Origin: Scatophagus argus
Lineage: Eukaryota; Chordata; Actinopteri; Scatophagidae
Direction of reading: 5' to 3'
Assembly: GCF_020382885.2 (NCBI RefSeq)
Contig: NC_058497.1
Location: 15,926,330 to 15,990,329, forward strand
Length of the DNA: 64,000 nt
Numbering within the stretch: position 1 is the first letter of the stretch; the number at the start of each line of letters is the position of its first letter. A program made the position numbers and the translations under genes. Shown one piece after another: positions 47,991-61,825 of the stretch. The notes under the pieces are model-generated. The model searched no databases. It was not told the origin of the DNA and saw only the letters and a program-made list of their open reading frames with translations.

Positions 47991-48282
47991 CATTTCAGAA
48001 GCCAAGAGAAAATATTATCACTGACATATAAAAATGATATTCAACAAAATTGTCTTAGGCTATACGGTGGTCCATACTGTGTACTTGTTCCATAAAGATA
48101 AATATTGTATGACTAATCAGGGGTTTTGCTGAAATGTTCATTCATTTTCCTTTCTGGCTATAGTGTTGCTGGTGATATCAAGCTATCCTTAGTGGTTTGG
48201 TACTATATTTCAGGACATATCCAACTCTGACATTTCTGCAAACCGTTCTAATGCAGCAAAGATGAATTTAATTTTCTTTGTC

Positions 48283-48676
48283 TGTGTTTGTCTGTAGGGC
48301 GGCACGGTGGTGCAGTGGTTAGCACTCTCGCCTCATAGCAAGAGGGTTCCAGGTTCGAATCCCGGTCTGGGCCCTTCTATGTGGAGTTTGCATGTTCTCC
48401 CTGTGCCTGCGTGGGTTTTCTCCGGGTACTCCGGCTTCCTCCCACAATACCAAAAACATGCACATTAGGTTAATTGGCTACTCTAAATTGCCCCTAGGTG
48501 TGAGTGTGAGAGTGTGTGGTTGTCTGTCTTTGTGTGTTGGCCCTGCGATTGACTGGCGACCAGTCCAGGGTGTACCCCGCCTCTCGCCCGTAGTCAGCTG
48601 GGATAGGCTCCAGCCCCCCCGCGACCCTGACGGATAAGCGGTATAGAAAATGGATGGATGGATGTGTTTGTCTGTA
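48283..48676 (+). mobile_element. SINE family A, full length with target duplication
   Basis: The element (48297-48662) runs from gggcggcacggtggtgcag to tatagaaaatggatggatg. It is flanked by tgtgtttgtctgta (48283-48296 and 48663-48676). The A box TGGTGCAGTGG and B box GGTTCGAATCC are intact. It is the best preserved copy in the window. Confidence 0.94.
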
Positions 48677-49332
48677 TTTTCTTACTGTATTTAATCCACA
48701 AAACAAGCTATGAACAGTTTAAACTGTGGCTTTTTCTTCAGTTGGTGGGCAAATAAAACTAAATCTGAATGGATAAATAAAATTTGAAATGCATGTATAA
48801 AAAATTTGTTTTGTCTTTTTTACAAAATGAAGCTTTAATTCAACTGTTATGCCCCATTCTACAAGTTAGACATGTACTGTATATCAGGACTGGTTTGTTT
48901 CTACATATAAATGACAACAAAATCTTAAGCAGCCTCTCAAAACAAAATCTAAACTTTATGTTTATGTTCCTCCGCTGAACTAAACTGAGAACCAGGCTCT
49001 TGTTTTTATTTGGCCCAAAGCTCAGTGTTTATAGCTGGGCATAATGTAGAGACCGGCAGGACTGAGTGTGTATATGTGTATATGTTATGTGTGTGTGTGT
49101 GTTTTCACAGAGACAAAAGGTCAGCTTTGGCTTGGTCCAGCAGCACGTCGGCTGGGCCCGCAGCTTATTTGCTGATGCTATCTCTGAGTAGGAATCTGAG
49201 TAAACAGTGAGGCTTGATAACGAGGAGATCTTCGCTCTTCTTTCTGTTCTCCACCACAAACTTCTGATGCTCCCAAAACCCAAATCCTTCAAGAGACCAA
49301 ACTCTCATCATCCCTCCACCTCATGCAAAATC

Positions 49333-49526
49333 TTTATTTAAAATCTCTTTCGATCCAAAGAGACTTCCCTGTTTCTCTCTCTCTCACACAGTGCCAGAGA
49401 ATGTAAGACTTGAGTGCCCTTTTCCTGTTGTAAAATTGCCAGATCTCTGTCCTTAAGCTCGATCTCGTTCTCCTTACTGCAGATATCAACGGACACAGCT
49501 GCTCTGACTGGACAGACATCCACATC
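49333..49526 (-). CDS. Candidate terminal exon of an unknown minus-strand gene
   Basis: On the minus strand the acceptor ctatctttgccag opens 62 codons, including VDICSKENEIELKDRDLAIL, and ends TAA. An AATAAA signal (49333-49338) directly follows and overlaps the stop. The charged, helix-prone composition is coding-like, but no partner exon was found upstream. It could be a non-coding RNA exon or chance. Confidence 0.2.
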
Positions 49527-50100
49527 CTGGCAAAGATAGTAACAGAGAGATGAATCACTTGATTATTTTATTCAAAACCAGCGATAGCACAGACTACCGC
49601 AAAGCAGTGCATCAACAGGACATATCGGTTTACTGGACATACACAAGTTCATGCAGTTGCTTTCATATAATCTCTTCTTTCACATTTTGTTCTCGTTTCT
49701 CCTGACCCGGTTTCAGGGTCTAAGGAGAATCTGGGCTGCATGCATGCGTGACACTGCTGGCCACACCTGGACACATCTGGACCAGGAAGGGCAGCCCCAC
49801 TCTGACCCCAGCACATCTGGAGCTGACACACTCAGTGGAAGCGAGGAGATGCATAAATAACACTCACACATATGTACAGTGTGTTCTTCATGGGAAATAC
49901 ACCGACAGGCATGCAGACGCTTCCACACCAAAGAACAAACACACATCCTCATGCACGCATCATGTATGTATATGTGCATTTAAATGCGCACGTATGCAGA
50001 AAGACAAACTGTGTATTAAATCATGTCGTCTCATGAGTTGTGAGCCTGCATTTTTATTTTATGTATGAGGGGAGACTTGTGTTTTATCACACTGCCTCAG

Positions 50101-50194
50101 ACAGAAATACGAGCAGGTGCTGCAGCTGTTTGAGGTGCATTTTAATCTCCCAGAGGAGCCCACTAAAAGTGCCGGGCAAGACATCCCAAATTAA
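50101..50194 (+). CDS. Candidate orphan terminal exon, plus strand
   Basis: Acceptor ttatcacactgcctcag is followed by an open frame reading QKYEQVLQLFEVHFNLPEEP and then nine residues and a stop. The sequence looks protein-like but no other exon of the same gene could be placed. Confidence 0.2.
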
Positions 50195-51215
50195 AGACCA
50201 AGCCTCCCTCAGGTTCAACCCAAAGGTACAAAATCATCTCCTTTGAAAGAATTAATGGTCGCCTACAGTCAAAGCAATACATTTCAGATGGTAGAATGAA
50301 ATGTTTGGCATCTTTGCATTAAGCAGTTGAAACAGTTGCCAGTTGTCAACTAACGAGTGAATCGACTAATAGTTTCAGCTCACTTTGTATTCATTCAGTA
50401 AACTAGCAATAGACAAGTTTTGTCTTCATGGTTTAAATACTGATTGCACAATTGTGACACCACTGGAGTTATGATTGTTTCTTTACAAACCTCACAGGAG
50501 TCCCAGTCCTTTTTTACTGGCATTAGCATGAAACATTCACACTGGTTTTCTCAAACCGTATTCTATTGTTAATTGTCACCTCCCTCATTTTACTCATTTA
50601 CCACACAGCTATTTATTTACATTTTAGGGAGGACAGTTGTTCATATGCACATGAATTAGTTTTGTCTTGTGGTATTGCTGCTCCACAGCCACTGGCTGTC
50701 ACTGGATCCAGTACCAACTCCTACTCAAACCACATACCAGACTGGATCTCCTACTGACAGTCTTTTTAAAATTCTAACTTTTTGGCCACCACACATTCCC
50801 TTTCTCCTCTCCTCTTATATCTGCGGTGCCTTCATTCCCAGCCCTATTTGACTTTATTCCAACCTCTGCTGTCTTCTAATTTTATAGTCTGCGTTTCACT
50901 TCAGCTGTAGATCATCCTCAAGCCCAATGGCATCTGCAAAATATCTCCAACCCATCTTTACCCTAGTATAAACTGTTTGCACACAGTGCAGTTGGCTGTC
51001 ATGATGATGGGCCGGCTGAGGGGGTGAGCTGCAGGTGTTCCTGTTTGGGTTTGATGACTTGGAGCGCTTGGCTTTTTGTATTTTTAGTCTCATGGAGAGC
51101 TCTGCTGCTTGTGGCCTGTGTGGGCCACTCGCATGTTTGTTTATTTATTTCAAATGGCCAATCACAGGGGCAGGTTTGTGTCAACACGGAGGTCCGACTT
51201 CCTGTTATTACTGAC

Positions 51216-51246
<31 letters not shown>

Positions 51247-54200
51247 GCATATACAGACCTGTAATATATGTACTGTAATTGTGTGTGCAAGCACGGAGAC
51301 ACGTATGCTGCATGGAACATATATTTGTAGAAATGTGCACAAAGTGCCAGGACACAACTGCAAACATCCTCTCCTTATGCGTGCAGCCTCACTGCAGGTC
51401 AACTGATGAAAAAAAAAATCACAGAGGCAGCTGAATGGAAGGGCAGAAGAGCATGTAGGATAACCTGATCTTAAATAAAATCAATTAACATTAAAACTAT
51501 TCTTAATATGAATTCCCCTTTTTAATAATTTGATGACGGTGGATCGTCTTCCTTCAACATCTCTGGGATTGACAGGAGCATGACGATCCTGGAAAAGCAG
51601 CTACCATCACTCTGATATCCTCATTCAGTGTTGACAAGCAGAGAGTGAGAGTGAATATCTTGTTTCTCTTCATTTTAAGGGGAAAAGCTGATGTTTCCTT
51701 TTGTCTCTGTGAAATATTATTCACCTTGCTGTATGTTCCCGGAGGGCCGTCTCTGTTTAACTGTATATGACTCACACAGCGTGTGAGTGTATGCCAATAT
51801 AGACCAAGTCTGGCATCTGGGTTTTCTGGCACTTGGTTTCTAAAATGTACACTGACAGTATTAATAGTATATCAGTTGGTACAGGAGCTCGAAAGTCTTT
51901 TAACAGCTGCTCAACATACTCAGAAAGCCAAAAGTTCTCGCCCGTACCACACAGGGTTGACAACAAGTATAATTTATGTGTGTGAATGTGTACGTGAGTG
52001 TACGTTACCATTTTTTGTTGTATTTTGGTTCAGACACGTGCTGTTGTGTGAAAACTCCAGTTTGGATTTTCTTTGTTTTTCTACTTGCGTGAAACACTGA
52101 AAGTTCACTGTTCCCTAAATCTCACTTTCTATTTATTAAACTGTTCATGTGAATTAATTTTAATAAAGTTTGTTTTTGTTTCCGACTCATTGAGATTTAA
52201 GGATTTTATTCCATAATATTAATCATAAACCATAATACACATTACACAAAAATGGTGCCCATGTGTGACCGTTTTCTGGTCGATTTTGTTTATGCTGCTG
52301 ATAATCATTTGACCGACTGGACGAAAGCGATGTTATTGTGGTTCCTTTGTGTTATTTGGTGCTTGATCTACAAGACTGCAGGGACTGTGAAACATCCACT
52401 GCTGTACTGTACTGCTGTTCTGTAAATGACAAGGTGACTTTTGAAACTATTCTTAACGAGGATCATTTGTCACGGTGTTCACTATTCAGTATGCACTAAC
52501 TTTAGTTTCCCTTGTTCAGATGAGAGGAAAAAAAGATTTTGTAGAAAAATGTATAGTTTTTCCAAGGTGATTTCAGTCCAAAAACACTGATACTGTTTTA
52601 GCGCCAGTATCAAAAAAGCTAAGACAATGACTGGTGAGGTGGAAAATGCCACCTTAATGTAGGTGAAAGGTATGTGAAGTGTTTGTGAACGCAGCCCCAG
52701 TCCTGACTCAGAGCGAGGTCATGTAAGGCACCTGTTTGCCTGTGTACAATCCTTTTGGTCCATTTCCTGTGCCTTGTTCAGACTGGTGTGTCGCATGGAC
52801 GTAGTAAAAGTGATTACTTATCACGCACATGCACATTACATTGCATCTGTTAATCATTTTACTCCCTTAGTTCCAGTTTTGATCTGATGAGTTGGCTGAG
52901 TAAATGGTGATGGAACCTCATGGCTGTCCTCACCATCCTTCTTTTGAATCATCCCACGAGTTGCAATGCATCCTAAAATTACACGACTGTGGCCGTGCCA
53001 TAGGCGGGCTCATTAGATGATGGGCACAAACAGAAAACCAATCTACAAAGGGAAACTTTTCCTGGCTGGATCTGATTGGTCTGTCTGCTCCGGGATTTCA
53101 AAATGGACCAACATGGCGGCTTGTTTGGAAACTTTTTGCTCATATCTCTAAAATAGTGTTACTGAACCTGCAGTTTCTTCACACACGCTCATTTTAGATT
53201 GACAGCGTCAGTGAATGCATTTTTGTTGTGTGTACTACAAAAACACCACAACACCACTTTTACATAAAGCTGAAAATATTTTTATTCTGTGCAAATGAGC
53301 CAAACACACCATCTCTCGAATTGCAACGCTACGCTACCAGAATGCACTGCAATGCGCTTCACGTAGAGAGTGAATGGGAGGCGTGTAAATGACGGTGGAC
53401 ACGTAACTTCAGCGTGCAGCACGGTGAGCCCTGCTAATTTCAGTCCTAATTAAATCTATTGTTTCACTGCTGCTGTTTTGCTCCATATGGTTTTGTTTTG
53501 ACTTTTGGTTTGGTTCACTTCAGTGTTTGTCATTTTGCCCATTTTGTTTGACTTTGCACTTTGAATTTTGAAGTCTTACTTTTAACACAGTATTTTTAAA
53601 CTCTGGTATTTCTACTTTTGAGTACGTCTTCCACCACTGGTGCTTATTTGCTTGCCATCCACATACTCACAGTCTAAGTTTGTAAACACAACACAAGAAA
53701 AATTTGTTTTTTTTTCAATAATATTCTTAGTAATGTGTTAAAATGTATTGTTTGATGATTTTACAAAGTTAATTTTATGTGTGAGAAGTCTTTTCTGTTG
53801 CAATCAACAGGTGAAATTACCAATATTGTTATGATATATAATCAGGGATTAAATAATGTGAAAATTGGCTGTTTGAAATCATAATATATATTCAGATATA
53901 GTTCTGTGAGCTGTAGCATAAATTAATAGCATAAACTACATGGACTAGCAGTGGTTGCTACCTTATTCCAGTGTCAGCTGCAACAGTTTCTTGCTAACAG
54001 TTACTTGAAATTCACTTGAAACGAATAGGGTAGGTTTTAAAGAGAATATGACATGTTCGAGGACTCTGCAGAACACGTCTACAGAATTTCCCCTTTTTTA
54101 TTTTTTTGATAAGCACGGTTCCTGTTGTCCTTCTATTGAAACGGCAGGAGGAATGAAGGATATGTTTGAGTGAGTCAGTGGGCAGCAGGGAGGGTATGAG

Positions 54201-56790
54201 GTGATGGTATGAGAAACACACACACACACACACATTTATTCCCCACATTTCTCCGTTGAAAAACAGTGACCTCAGGACAAAGGAATGAAATCTTATCGTT
54301 GCAAAAACTCTGGAATTCCTCGTGTGTGAATGAAAAACGTCAGACTGTGACTGCGTCTGTGTACAGTCTGTCTGCGTCTGCTGTACATCCATGCAGGCTG
54401 TGTGGTCGTTTCAGTGGATTGAACTCCTTCATGTGAACATCTAATGAAATCTTGTCTTTGTCTCCTTCTCCTTTCTCTGCTCTCCTCCACTTGTCCTTCC
54501 CAGCATGCAACACTCACAAATCATCCTTTTTTTTAATTTATTTTGCAGTGTCATTCCCCTTTAAGGCCCGCTCCGTGTCTAAAAACAACAAAGTGTGTCT
54601 AAGGATTTACTGGAAGCATCTAGTCAGCAATCTAAACAATTTTCTCATGTCTCTATGCACTCGACACTCACTTGTTCAGCTGCAGCACACACACACAATA
54701 TCTGTTTTCTATTCATCATTGGACTGAAGAAGAATAAACAAGATAACATGTTCTAAAATCTATTGTATGAAATCATGAAGACAGTAAGGTTGCATGTCTG
54801 CTGAAAATTATGTCCAGTGCTGCCCTTCATTCTTGTACTGTATGAAAAAGCATTTGGTGTTTTCATGTTGACCTGTGGCTGATCTTTTTACCTTAAGAGA
54901 TTTCAGCATTTTAGGATTTGGTGAGTAAGCAAGCATAACAAAAAAAGAATTTCCAGGGAAAAATAAAAACCACCAATAGTCTGAACTAGTAAAATGAGAG
55001 ATAAGGAACTGCTCACCAAAACACCCACATGTCTCACTTTGCGATTCAGCTTGTTTCATAGCAATCATCTGGGGCGTCAGGTTACAGTGTAACGTGTCTC
55101 TGTGCAAACATGTAGCCATTTAAACACTAAGAAACAGAAAAAAAATGGGAAAATAATTAATTTGCACAAAACAAACTATCAAAAACTATCAAAAAAAACA
55201 CAACAACTTCATCACATGATGAGGATTCCTTATTGCTGCTACTGCTGCCTGCATTAATTGGTATTGAGCTGCAGTGCAAAAGGGTTAGAGGCTCCACTGC
55301 AAACTACTGAGACAGCACACCTAACAAGAATGTACTGATCGTTGGATAGACGGATGATTCATGAACTAGAATCGTTCATCCGACAAGCAGTTCTGGAGAA
55401 GCACATTGGCAGCTTTATAGATAATATGGAAGATTTAAAGACAACTGAAGAATTTTAGTGTATTCTAGTAGACAAGTCCACACCATCAGATAAGCTAGAA
55501 AAGACATGTCAATTAGAAGTCTTTTTGAAAAAGTCTTACCTTTGTTTAATATGTTAGCATATGCTGTTTGTATGTGTCAGCAAATCTGAAATGACAAAGA
55601 AAATAATTCATCCAAACATCTAAACCATGTAAACCTCAGATGTGTTTCCAGTCTTCTTTGGATTATTGTTGTAATGTGCTTAAAGAAAACAACAGCTGAG
55701 GTCAGTTTGAATGTCATGTTGACATGACTAGTGGATTCTAACCATAAAATCCAACATATTTTACATGCTTAAGTTAGATCAGTGAACAAACCAAAGTGAT
55801 AAAATGTTTAAACCTGCTTCAGTTTAAATGGCAGAGGCCACGTTCACTGCAGCTGGAAACTGTGGGAAAGTTTCTCTGAGTAATCAACCCCTGCTATTAG
55901 AGCACTTAAAGCTGTGTGAAAGGGAAAATCTTTACTTTGAACCATTAAAATTATTGCATCTGATTTTGACATCTGATTTACTGTATTGCCGAGAACTGTG
56001 AGTTAAGGTTTCGCTGTGTTGCAGATGAGTTGGAGAACAACAAATACTTGCCAATGGATGCCGTTACTCATTTAAAAATGAAACTAGTGAGGTGACACTG
56101 ATAAGCATCAACATAATGTGAAGTGTTGTTTGGTAACTTATGGAAACAATGGAGCTTAATGACTTAGTCGTCTGCCGTCTTTTTCCAAAATCAAATTTTC
56201 CCGAGAAGAGCGCGTCACGGAGCAGAGTGAGTCATGAGAGAAAAGCTTCACAGCCCCAAAAATAAGCAAAGATTGATGTGCAAACACTTAACGTGATCGA
56301 TGGCTCACGGGGAAACAGACTGAATGACAAACATGAGGAGCTGGAGAGTCATTTCTGCATTGACCTTACATTTACCTTCATTGCGTGTATGTAATGAAGA
56401 TGCATTGTTTAGCCTCTGTTGGTGCAGCTATGGAACTTTGCAGACTTCACAATAAAAAAGTAAATCTTGCTTCTCTCCTCGTTTTGCTTGAGTAAATGCC
56501 AATATCGAGCTGAGCTCTAAAGGACAAAGCTACTAATTCTTCAAAGTCGCAATTTTTTCAAGTCCACAGCCTGTCAGTGTTGAGAAGCTGCAGAAGTTGA
56601 AAACTACGCTACTTGTCAGTCTTTTTATGTGCATTTTGAAATATCACACTAGAAAAGGCTAATGGAAACAACAAATTTTGAAAAAAGCTTTCTCGGTTTT
56701 TACTTTTGTTTGGGGTAGGTTGAGTCGTTTTTTAAGAGTATACGCTCTTAATGAGAGATGGAATATCCGAGAAGACAGCAATCGCAGGAT

Positions 56791-56826
56791 CTTCTTCTTC
56801 TTCTTCTTCTTCTCCTCCTTCTTCTC
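56791..56826. repeat. TTC microsatellite
   Basis: About 12 TTC/TCC units; the serine-rich frame over it is an artefact. Confidence 0.93.
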
Positions 56827-59311
56827 TCAGAGCAGAAACAGTTGATCAGTCACAACAGTTTGATAAACTGATACGTCAGAACTGGTTCCACCTCTTACTG
56901 TTCACTGTGATTGGTATTGTTTCTTCATCTTCAAGGTTTACCAGCAGATGTCAGGCAGCTGGTTCTTCTTCTGCTCTGTTGAAGTCATGCGTTACGCAGT
57001 CTGTACCGCCGCCCTCTGATTAAACTACGCTTGGTGTGGCTTAGTTTATTATTTGCTCCAAACCAGTCGATGGAAACAGGCCTAATTTACATTTCAAAAG
57101 ATCGCTTCGAATTCGCGTGACTGTTAGATGAAACAGCTGGTGTGACAGATAAGGAATTGCATAATGATATACTTTGGTTTCTTATTCTCCAATCTTAAGC
57201 TCCAATCTCTATTTCTCTGCCTCTCTCTCTCTCTCTGCCTAACATTACCAGACTTTACACAGAAATTAATGAGCTTTATGTATTAACGTTAATCACTCAC
57301 TGCCGGACATGAACTAAACACAAGCTCAGGCTTAGTGATCTATCTGTCCATGAGGAAACTCAGTGCTCACAGCGGTAACGTGATTGTATTCCATGTCTAA
57401 AGGCTGGCAAAAAAACATTGAAAGACAAGTCCAAGTTTTACCACTCTAGCTGAGATCAAGGAAAATATCCACGACACATTTATCATGGCCTCATGATAGA
57501 GAGTGTCAAACCAACCACAAATAAGACAATTTAATGTAATGTATGTAATGTAACACATAAAGCTAAACAATCCCTTTAAGTTTGAAATTAATAAAATTTA
57601 TCTGCTATGACATGTTTATGACAGCTTACGTCGTCTTAGTTAATGTCAGTTGTCACAGCAAACGCATCTCAAAAAACTCAACCATTGTATTAAAAATGGC
57701 CTAATTGTGTCACATCAGTCTTACACACGCCCCGTCAAATAAAGTTTCAAATAAAGCTTGACCAAAACTTACACACATAGATAAATGAACTTGACACAGT
57801 CTATCAGAGAAATCCCGGCCACTATTTCAACACTTGTTTACTTTGTGACAATCAGCAGTCAGTTTCGTGAAGTGCAAATAAAGTGGAACGTTGGGCCATT
57901 TATTGAAGGAATAAAGAGCCTCATAAATTCCCATATTATCACCTTGGAAGTGTTTACTTAACACACAGACACACACTTTGAGTGGGTGTGCATGTGTGCG
58001 TTTGCAGCCGATACTACTCTTTGCTGTGACGCCAAACCGCCTCTCCTTCCAGATTTACTGCTCTCTCTTCCCGCATCACTGAATGACTGACAGCCGTGTG
58101 GATCAGTGAGTAAATATGTGCGAAAACTTGCTGAAAGCGGAAAAAGAAAGAAAGAAAGGGGTAGTTGAACAGGGAATAAATCCAGGCATTCCTCCTCCAC
58201 CTCCTCCTCCTCCTCCTCCTCCTGACGAGGCCTCGCTCTTTGTGTCCGTGGAGGGATGGAGCGGTATATGGAGGTGGGAACACTGGATGCAGGACGGATG
58301 GATGGCTTGTTAAGAGGGCGGTGAGGTATTACTTTAAAAGTTTCTCTCCACCCCCGTCGGAAGTCAGCGGGACAGACAGCCGACGGCTTTTCCAGAGGAT
58401 GGGAAACCTGGAGGCTGGAATTACTGCTCATTTAAGGAAAGGCACTTGGTAAATCTAAAGCTGGCTCAGCTGTGGTGTCCAAGTCCTGAATCTCCACAGG
58501 CCTTTATCCAGTTTTTTGCATGTCTTATTGTACTTTGGGTTTTACTCTGATCCTTTAAGTACAGTTTTTACGCTTCTAGGGTGTCCTGCTGTCCTACCAT
58601 CCCAACTGTGCTGAATGTCCTCTTCATCATTTATTGGTCTACATGTCTCCCCTAAATTTAACTCGATATATTTGATATCTTGCTGATTAAAAATAAAATT
58701 CTAAAGTTTGGCTGTTAAACACAAAGTTATAATGACAGCTGCCTGCAAAAGAGGGAAATCAATCTAAAAAGCAAACTACACTATAACTAAAAAATAACTG
58801 TAATAATATTGGCAAATGGTCAGATTACTAAAAAAACTACACAATTTTTGGAAGAAAATTAGTTAATTGAAATGGCAGATAATGTGGAGGTTTATCAGTG
58901 CGGTGAAAGGGTGAATTAGCACTGACCAAAGTAGAAAAAAATCTGCTTTGAAACACCTCTGAAGATCAGTAATTGACACTTTGAATCTTATTTTTGTTTG
59001 TTTGTTTCATTACATCCATGAACAATAATACAAAAGTAGTCGTTTGTGGTTTTGGAGAAAATTAACTTCTTCTTGGCTGACCTTAAGCTGTGATGGCTTC
59101 CAAGCTGTTTTCCCAGCTTCTAGTTTTTAATGCTAAGCTAAGCTAACTGTCTCCTGGCTCCAGCTGCACACTTACAGACGTGAGAGAGGCACTGATGTTT
59201 CTGTGAATAGTAAGGGCCCTAAAATATCTACTTTTAGCGCACCTTCAGCAACAAATGATGATGAATTAGAAAATGTTTGAGATTTAATACACTGACTGAC
59301 ATTTTCCAAAA

Positions 59312-59342
<31 letters not shown>

Positions 59343-60302
59343 GCAAGCAGTTCAAGTGTGTGTTTGTGTGTAAAGTTGCTATGCTTTGGGACAATTACTC
59401 TGTCTCGGGATGAATGAGGTCTGCGGATGGGTTTCGTGTGTGTATGTGTGTGTTAGTATGAGAGTGGATGGGAAGAGCAAGTGGAGGGGACAGAGAGGAG
59501 GAGCAGGGGGACGTGGGCAAGTGATTCTCCAGATGAGATCTAATATGTGAGACGATGCATCCTAAAGAGACGTTTTCTCATGGGTCCACCCCATGAATAC
59601 AAATTCACCGCACCACCCGCTCTGTGCTGGAAGGACGGATGCACCTTGCATCAACCCATATTGGAGAAGTACAGCTTTTTCCTTTTTTTTTTTTTACTTC
59701 TACGTTTTCTTCCATCCAATCACAAAACTCAACTGAGGTGACTTCATGGCAGCTGTTATGAGTCATCCATTCATACCTTTGTCTAGTAGCTGAATCTGAA
59801 TCTGCTCCCATTCAGTGTCATGGGCCCTCGTATTTATAATGACGGAGCGAGTGTCCGAAACGTAAAATGGTGCCAACAAAAAGCAGCAGGTGAGTTTGTT
59901 AAAGGGGGAAATGTGGAAAATAATCAGTCTGCTTCTGTGTGCTGACATCAGGGTTATCTTGAACAGGTCGCATGTGTGTGGGCATGTGTGTGCATGTTTG
60001 CATTCTTTTTCGTTTTAGTGTGTTTGGTATCATTTTAGTGCGATTATGTGTGTATGAGAAAGTCTATGAGTGTTTGTACTCATGTTTGTGTGTGTGTGTG
60101 TGTGTATGTGTGTGTATGTGTGTGTGAGTGTGAGAGAGAGCAAGAGATAACAGCCTGAAATGTACTGGGGCCGGTGTTCGTGACATCACTATTTGGGAGG
60201 ATCTTAGTGGCCAGGAAAGTCAATTAGAGTTAAACTGAGTTTACCAGCTGAGCACTATAGTATTGCATAGAAGAAAAATGAGAAAAAAAAAGTGAGTGAG
60301 TG

Positions 60303-60334
<32 letters not shown>

Positions 60335-60500
60335 GTAGAGAGAGCAAGAAGGAGAGGGAGAGAGAGGAAAAGGGGAGGAGATACTAAAGGGAGGAACAGA
60401 GTGAAGAGGAAGGGAGAGAGGCATAGTAAGGAGGTTTAGGAGCGAGCAGGAGTTGTTGCCGGTGATACAGTACAGACAAACAGACACAACTCATTTTCCT
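56827..60500. other. Non-coding stretch upstream of the 60.9-kb gene
   Basis: It has a CCT run (58191-58223), a poly-T run (59320-59341) and TG runs (60085-60141, 60305-60334). The 157-codon minus-strand frame at 57958-58431 owes its length to the CCT repeat. Confidence 0.4.
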
Positions 60501-60910
60501 CCTGCAGCTTCCACGCGCAGCGGCGATCCCGGTGTGTTTTAAACAACCAGGGGTGGAAGTGCAGGCGACAGAGAAAGGGAGTTGCCTCCTAGCAGAGGTC
60601 AGGCAGGCAGGCAGGCAGGCAGGCAGAGGGGAAGGCGGTGGATGTTTTTAAGAGTTTGCTTATCTGACACTGACAACAGGATGAGAAGCTGAGCGTGGGA
60701 GCAGAGAGGGGAGAAAAACATGGAGAGAGTAGCGTTACCCACAGTGCATTTACATAGGAGACATAGGAGAGACAGGCACTGGTTACCTTGAGAGAGGTAA
60801 AAACAGAGAGAGAGAGAGAGAAAGAGGTAAATAGTCCACCCTGTCCATTCTGTCCAAAGGACTGGGAGCGAGAGCCGAGGGATCGTAACACTGGAGCTCA
60901 AGGATAAACC
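60500..60910 (+). promoter_or_regulatory. Probable 5' UTR/promoter region of the 60.9-kb gene
   Basis: A moderately GC-rich patch (cgcgcagcggcgatcccgg, about 60,511-60,529), a CAGG run (60601-60626) and a GA run (60804-60822) precede the start codon. The transcription start is not determined. Confidence 0.3.
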
Positions 60911-60943
60911 ATGGACTCTGCATACATCCCACCACACCTGGAC
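60911..60943 (+). CDS. First coding exon of an unidentified gene
   Basis: ATG in good context (aaaccATGG) opens MDSAYIPPHLD, and a strong donor (gtgagt) follows at 60944, in phase 0. The rest of the window reads as its intron. The 11 residues do not identify a family. The acidic, proline-containing start is more like a cytosolic protein than a secreted one. Confidence 0.45.
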
Positions 60944-61625
60944 GTGAGTACTACATCCCTTTTACACACACACACAAACACACACACACATCTGTATGTC
61001 TGTCAAGCCACAGGCCACAGGAACTGTGCTGCTGAAACCATTAGTCACTCTGGGGAACAACACACACACACACTCACGCACATGCATACACTGTTGGCAA
61101 ACTGTGTTGCTCAATCAAAATCTTGTCCAGCGAGCAACTTGTCCCAGAATAATGTGCCCATTATGAGTTCAAAGAGCATAACGTAACTCCCCACCACTGC
61201 AACGTACACAGTATGAATCGGCCCTCAGTGTTAACGCTCAGCAGCTTTAATGTGAAAAGCAGGTTTGTGTTTTTGTTCTGTATTTCACATCGGTGCAGCT
61301 GTCAGACACACGACAAGAGCGGTCTCTGAGCTTTCAGCAGTCACGGGGTAGATATGTCAGTATTTCCATTGATGCTTGCACCTCTGCAGAGTCTCCTGTT
61401 AACCAAGATGCACTTTCGGTACTGAGACCAGTCCAAGGCGAAAGAGGAGATATCCTAAGGAGGAAAAGAAAGGAGCTTGGAAGAGATTAGTTGTAAACAC
61501 AGGGCAACCTGTTGATGCTCAGCTCAAGCTCATACAATCTAAACCCAAGCCAAATAAATGAGTGTGTGTAGATGTGATACCTCATCAGTCAGGTCGAGCA
61601 GGTTGCCTCGGGCCTACTGTACTGA

Positions 61626-61663
<38 letters not shown>

Positions 61664-61788
61664 CTAAATCCATTTCCTACTACACTCACATATTTAAAGC
61701 CCAGCTCCTCCACAGTTATACACCTTGGCATGTGTTTCTTGCGGAGAAGTTAGGATGTGTTTCAACCCTGTGCTGTTCTTAGCATGGA

Positions 61789-61825
<37 letters not shown>

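Larger units (their letters stand above)
48677..56790. other. Gene-poor stretch
   Basis: Apart from the two orphan exon candidates it holds CA runs at 51217-51242 and 54213-54232. Long open frames here either cross simple repeats or lack splice context and known motifs. Confidence 0.4.

Noticed and set aside
49717..49860. Plus-strand acceptor followed by a 47-codon hydrophilic frame ending SGSEEMHK
   Set aside because: The polypyrimidine tract is acceptable, but the composition is unremarkable and no upstream exon could be joined.
57958..58431. 157-codon minus-strand frame with a Glu run
   Set aside because: The length is due to a CCT/AGG repeat. There is no conserved motif and overlapping frames are equally open.
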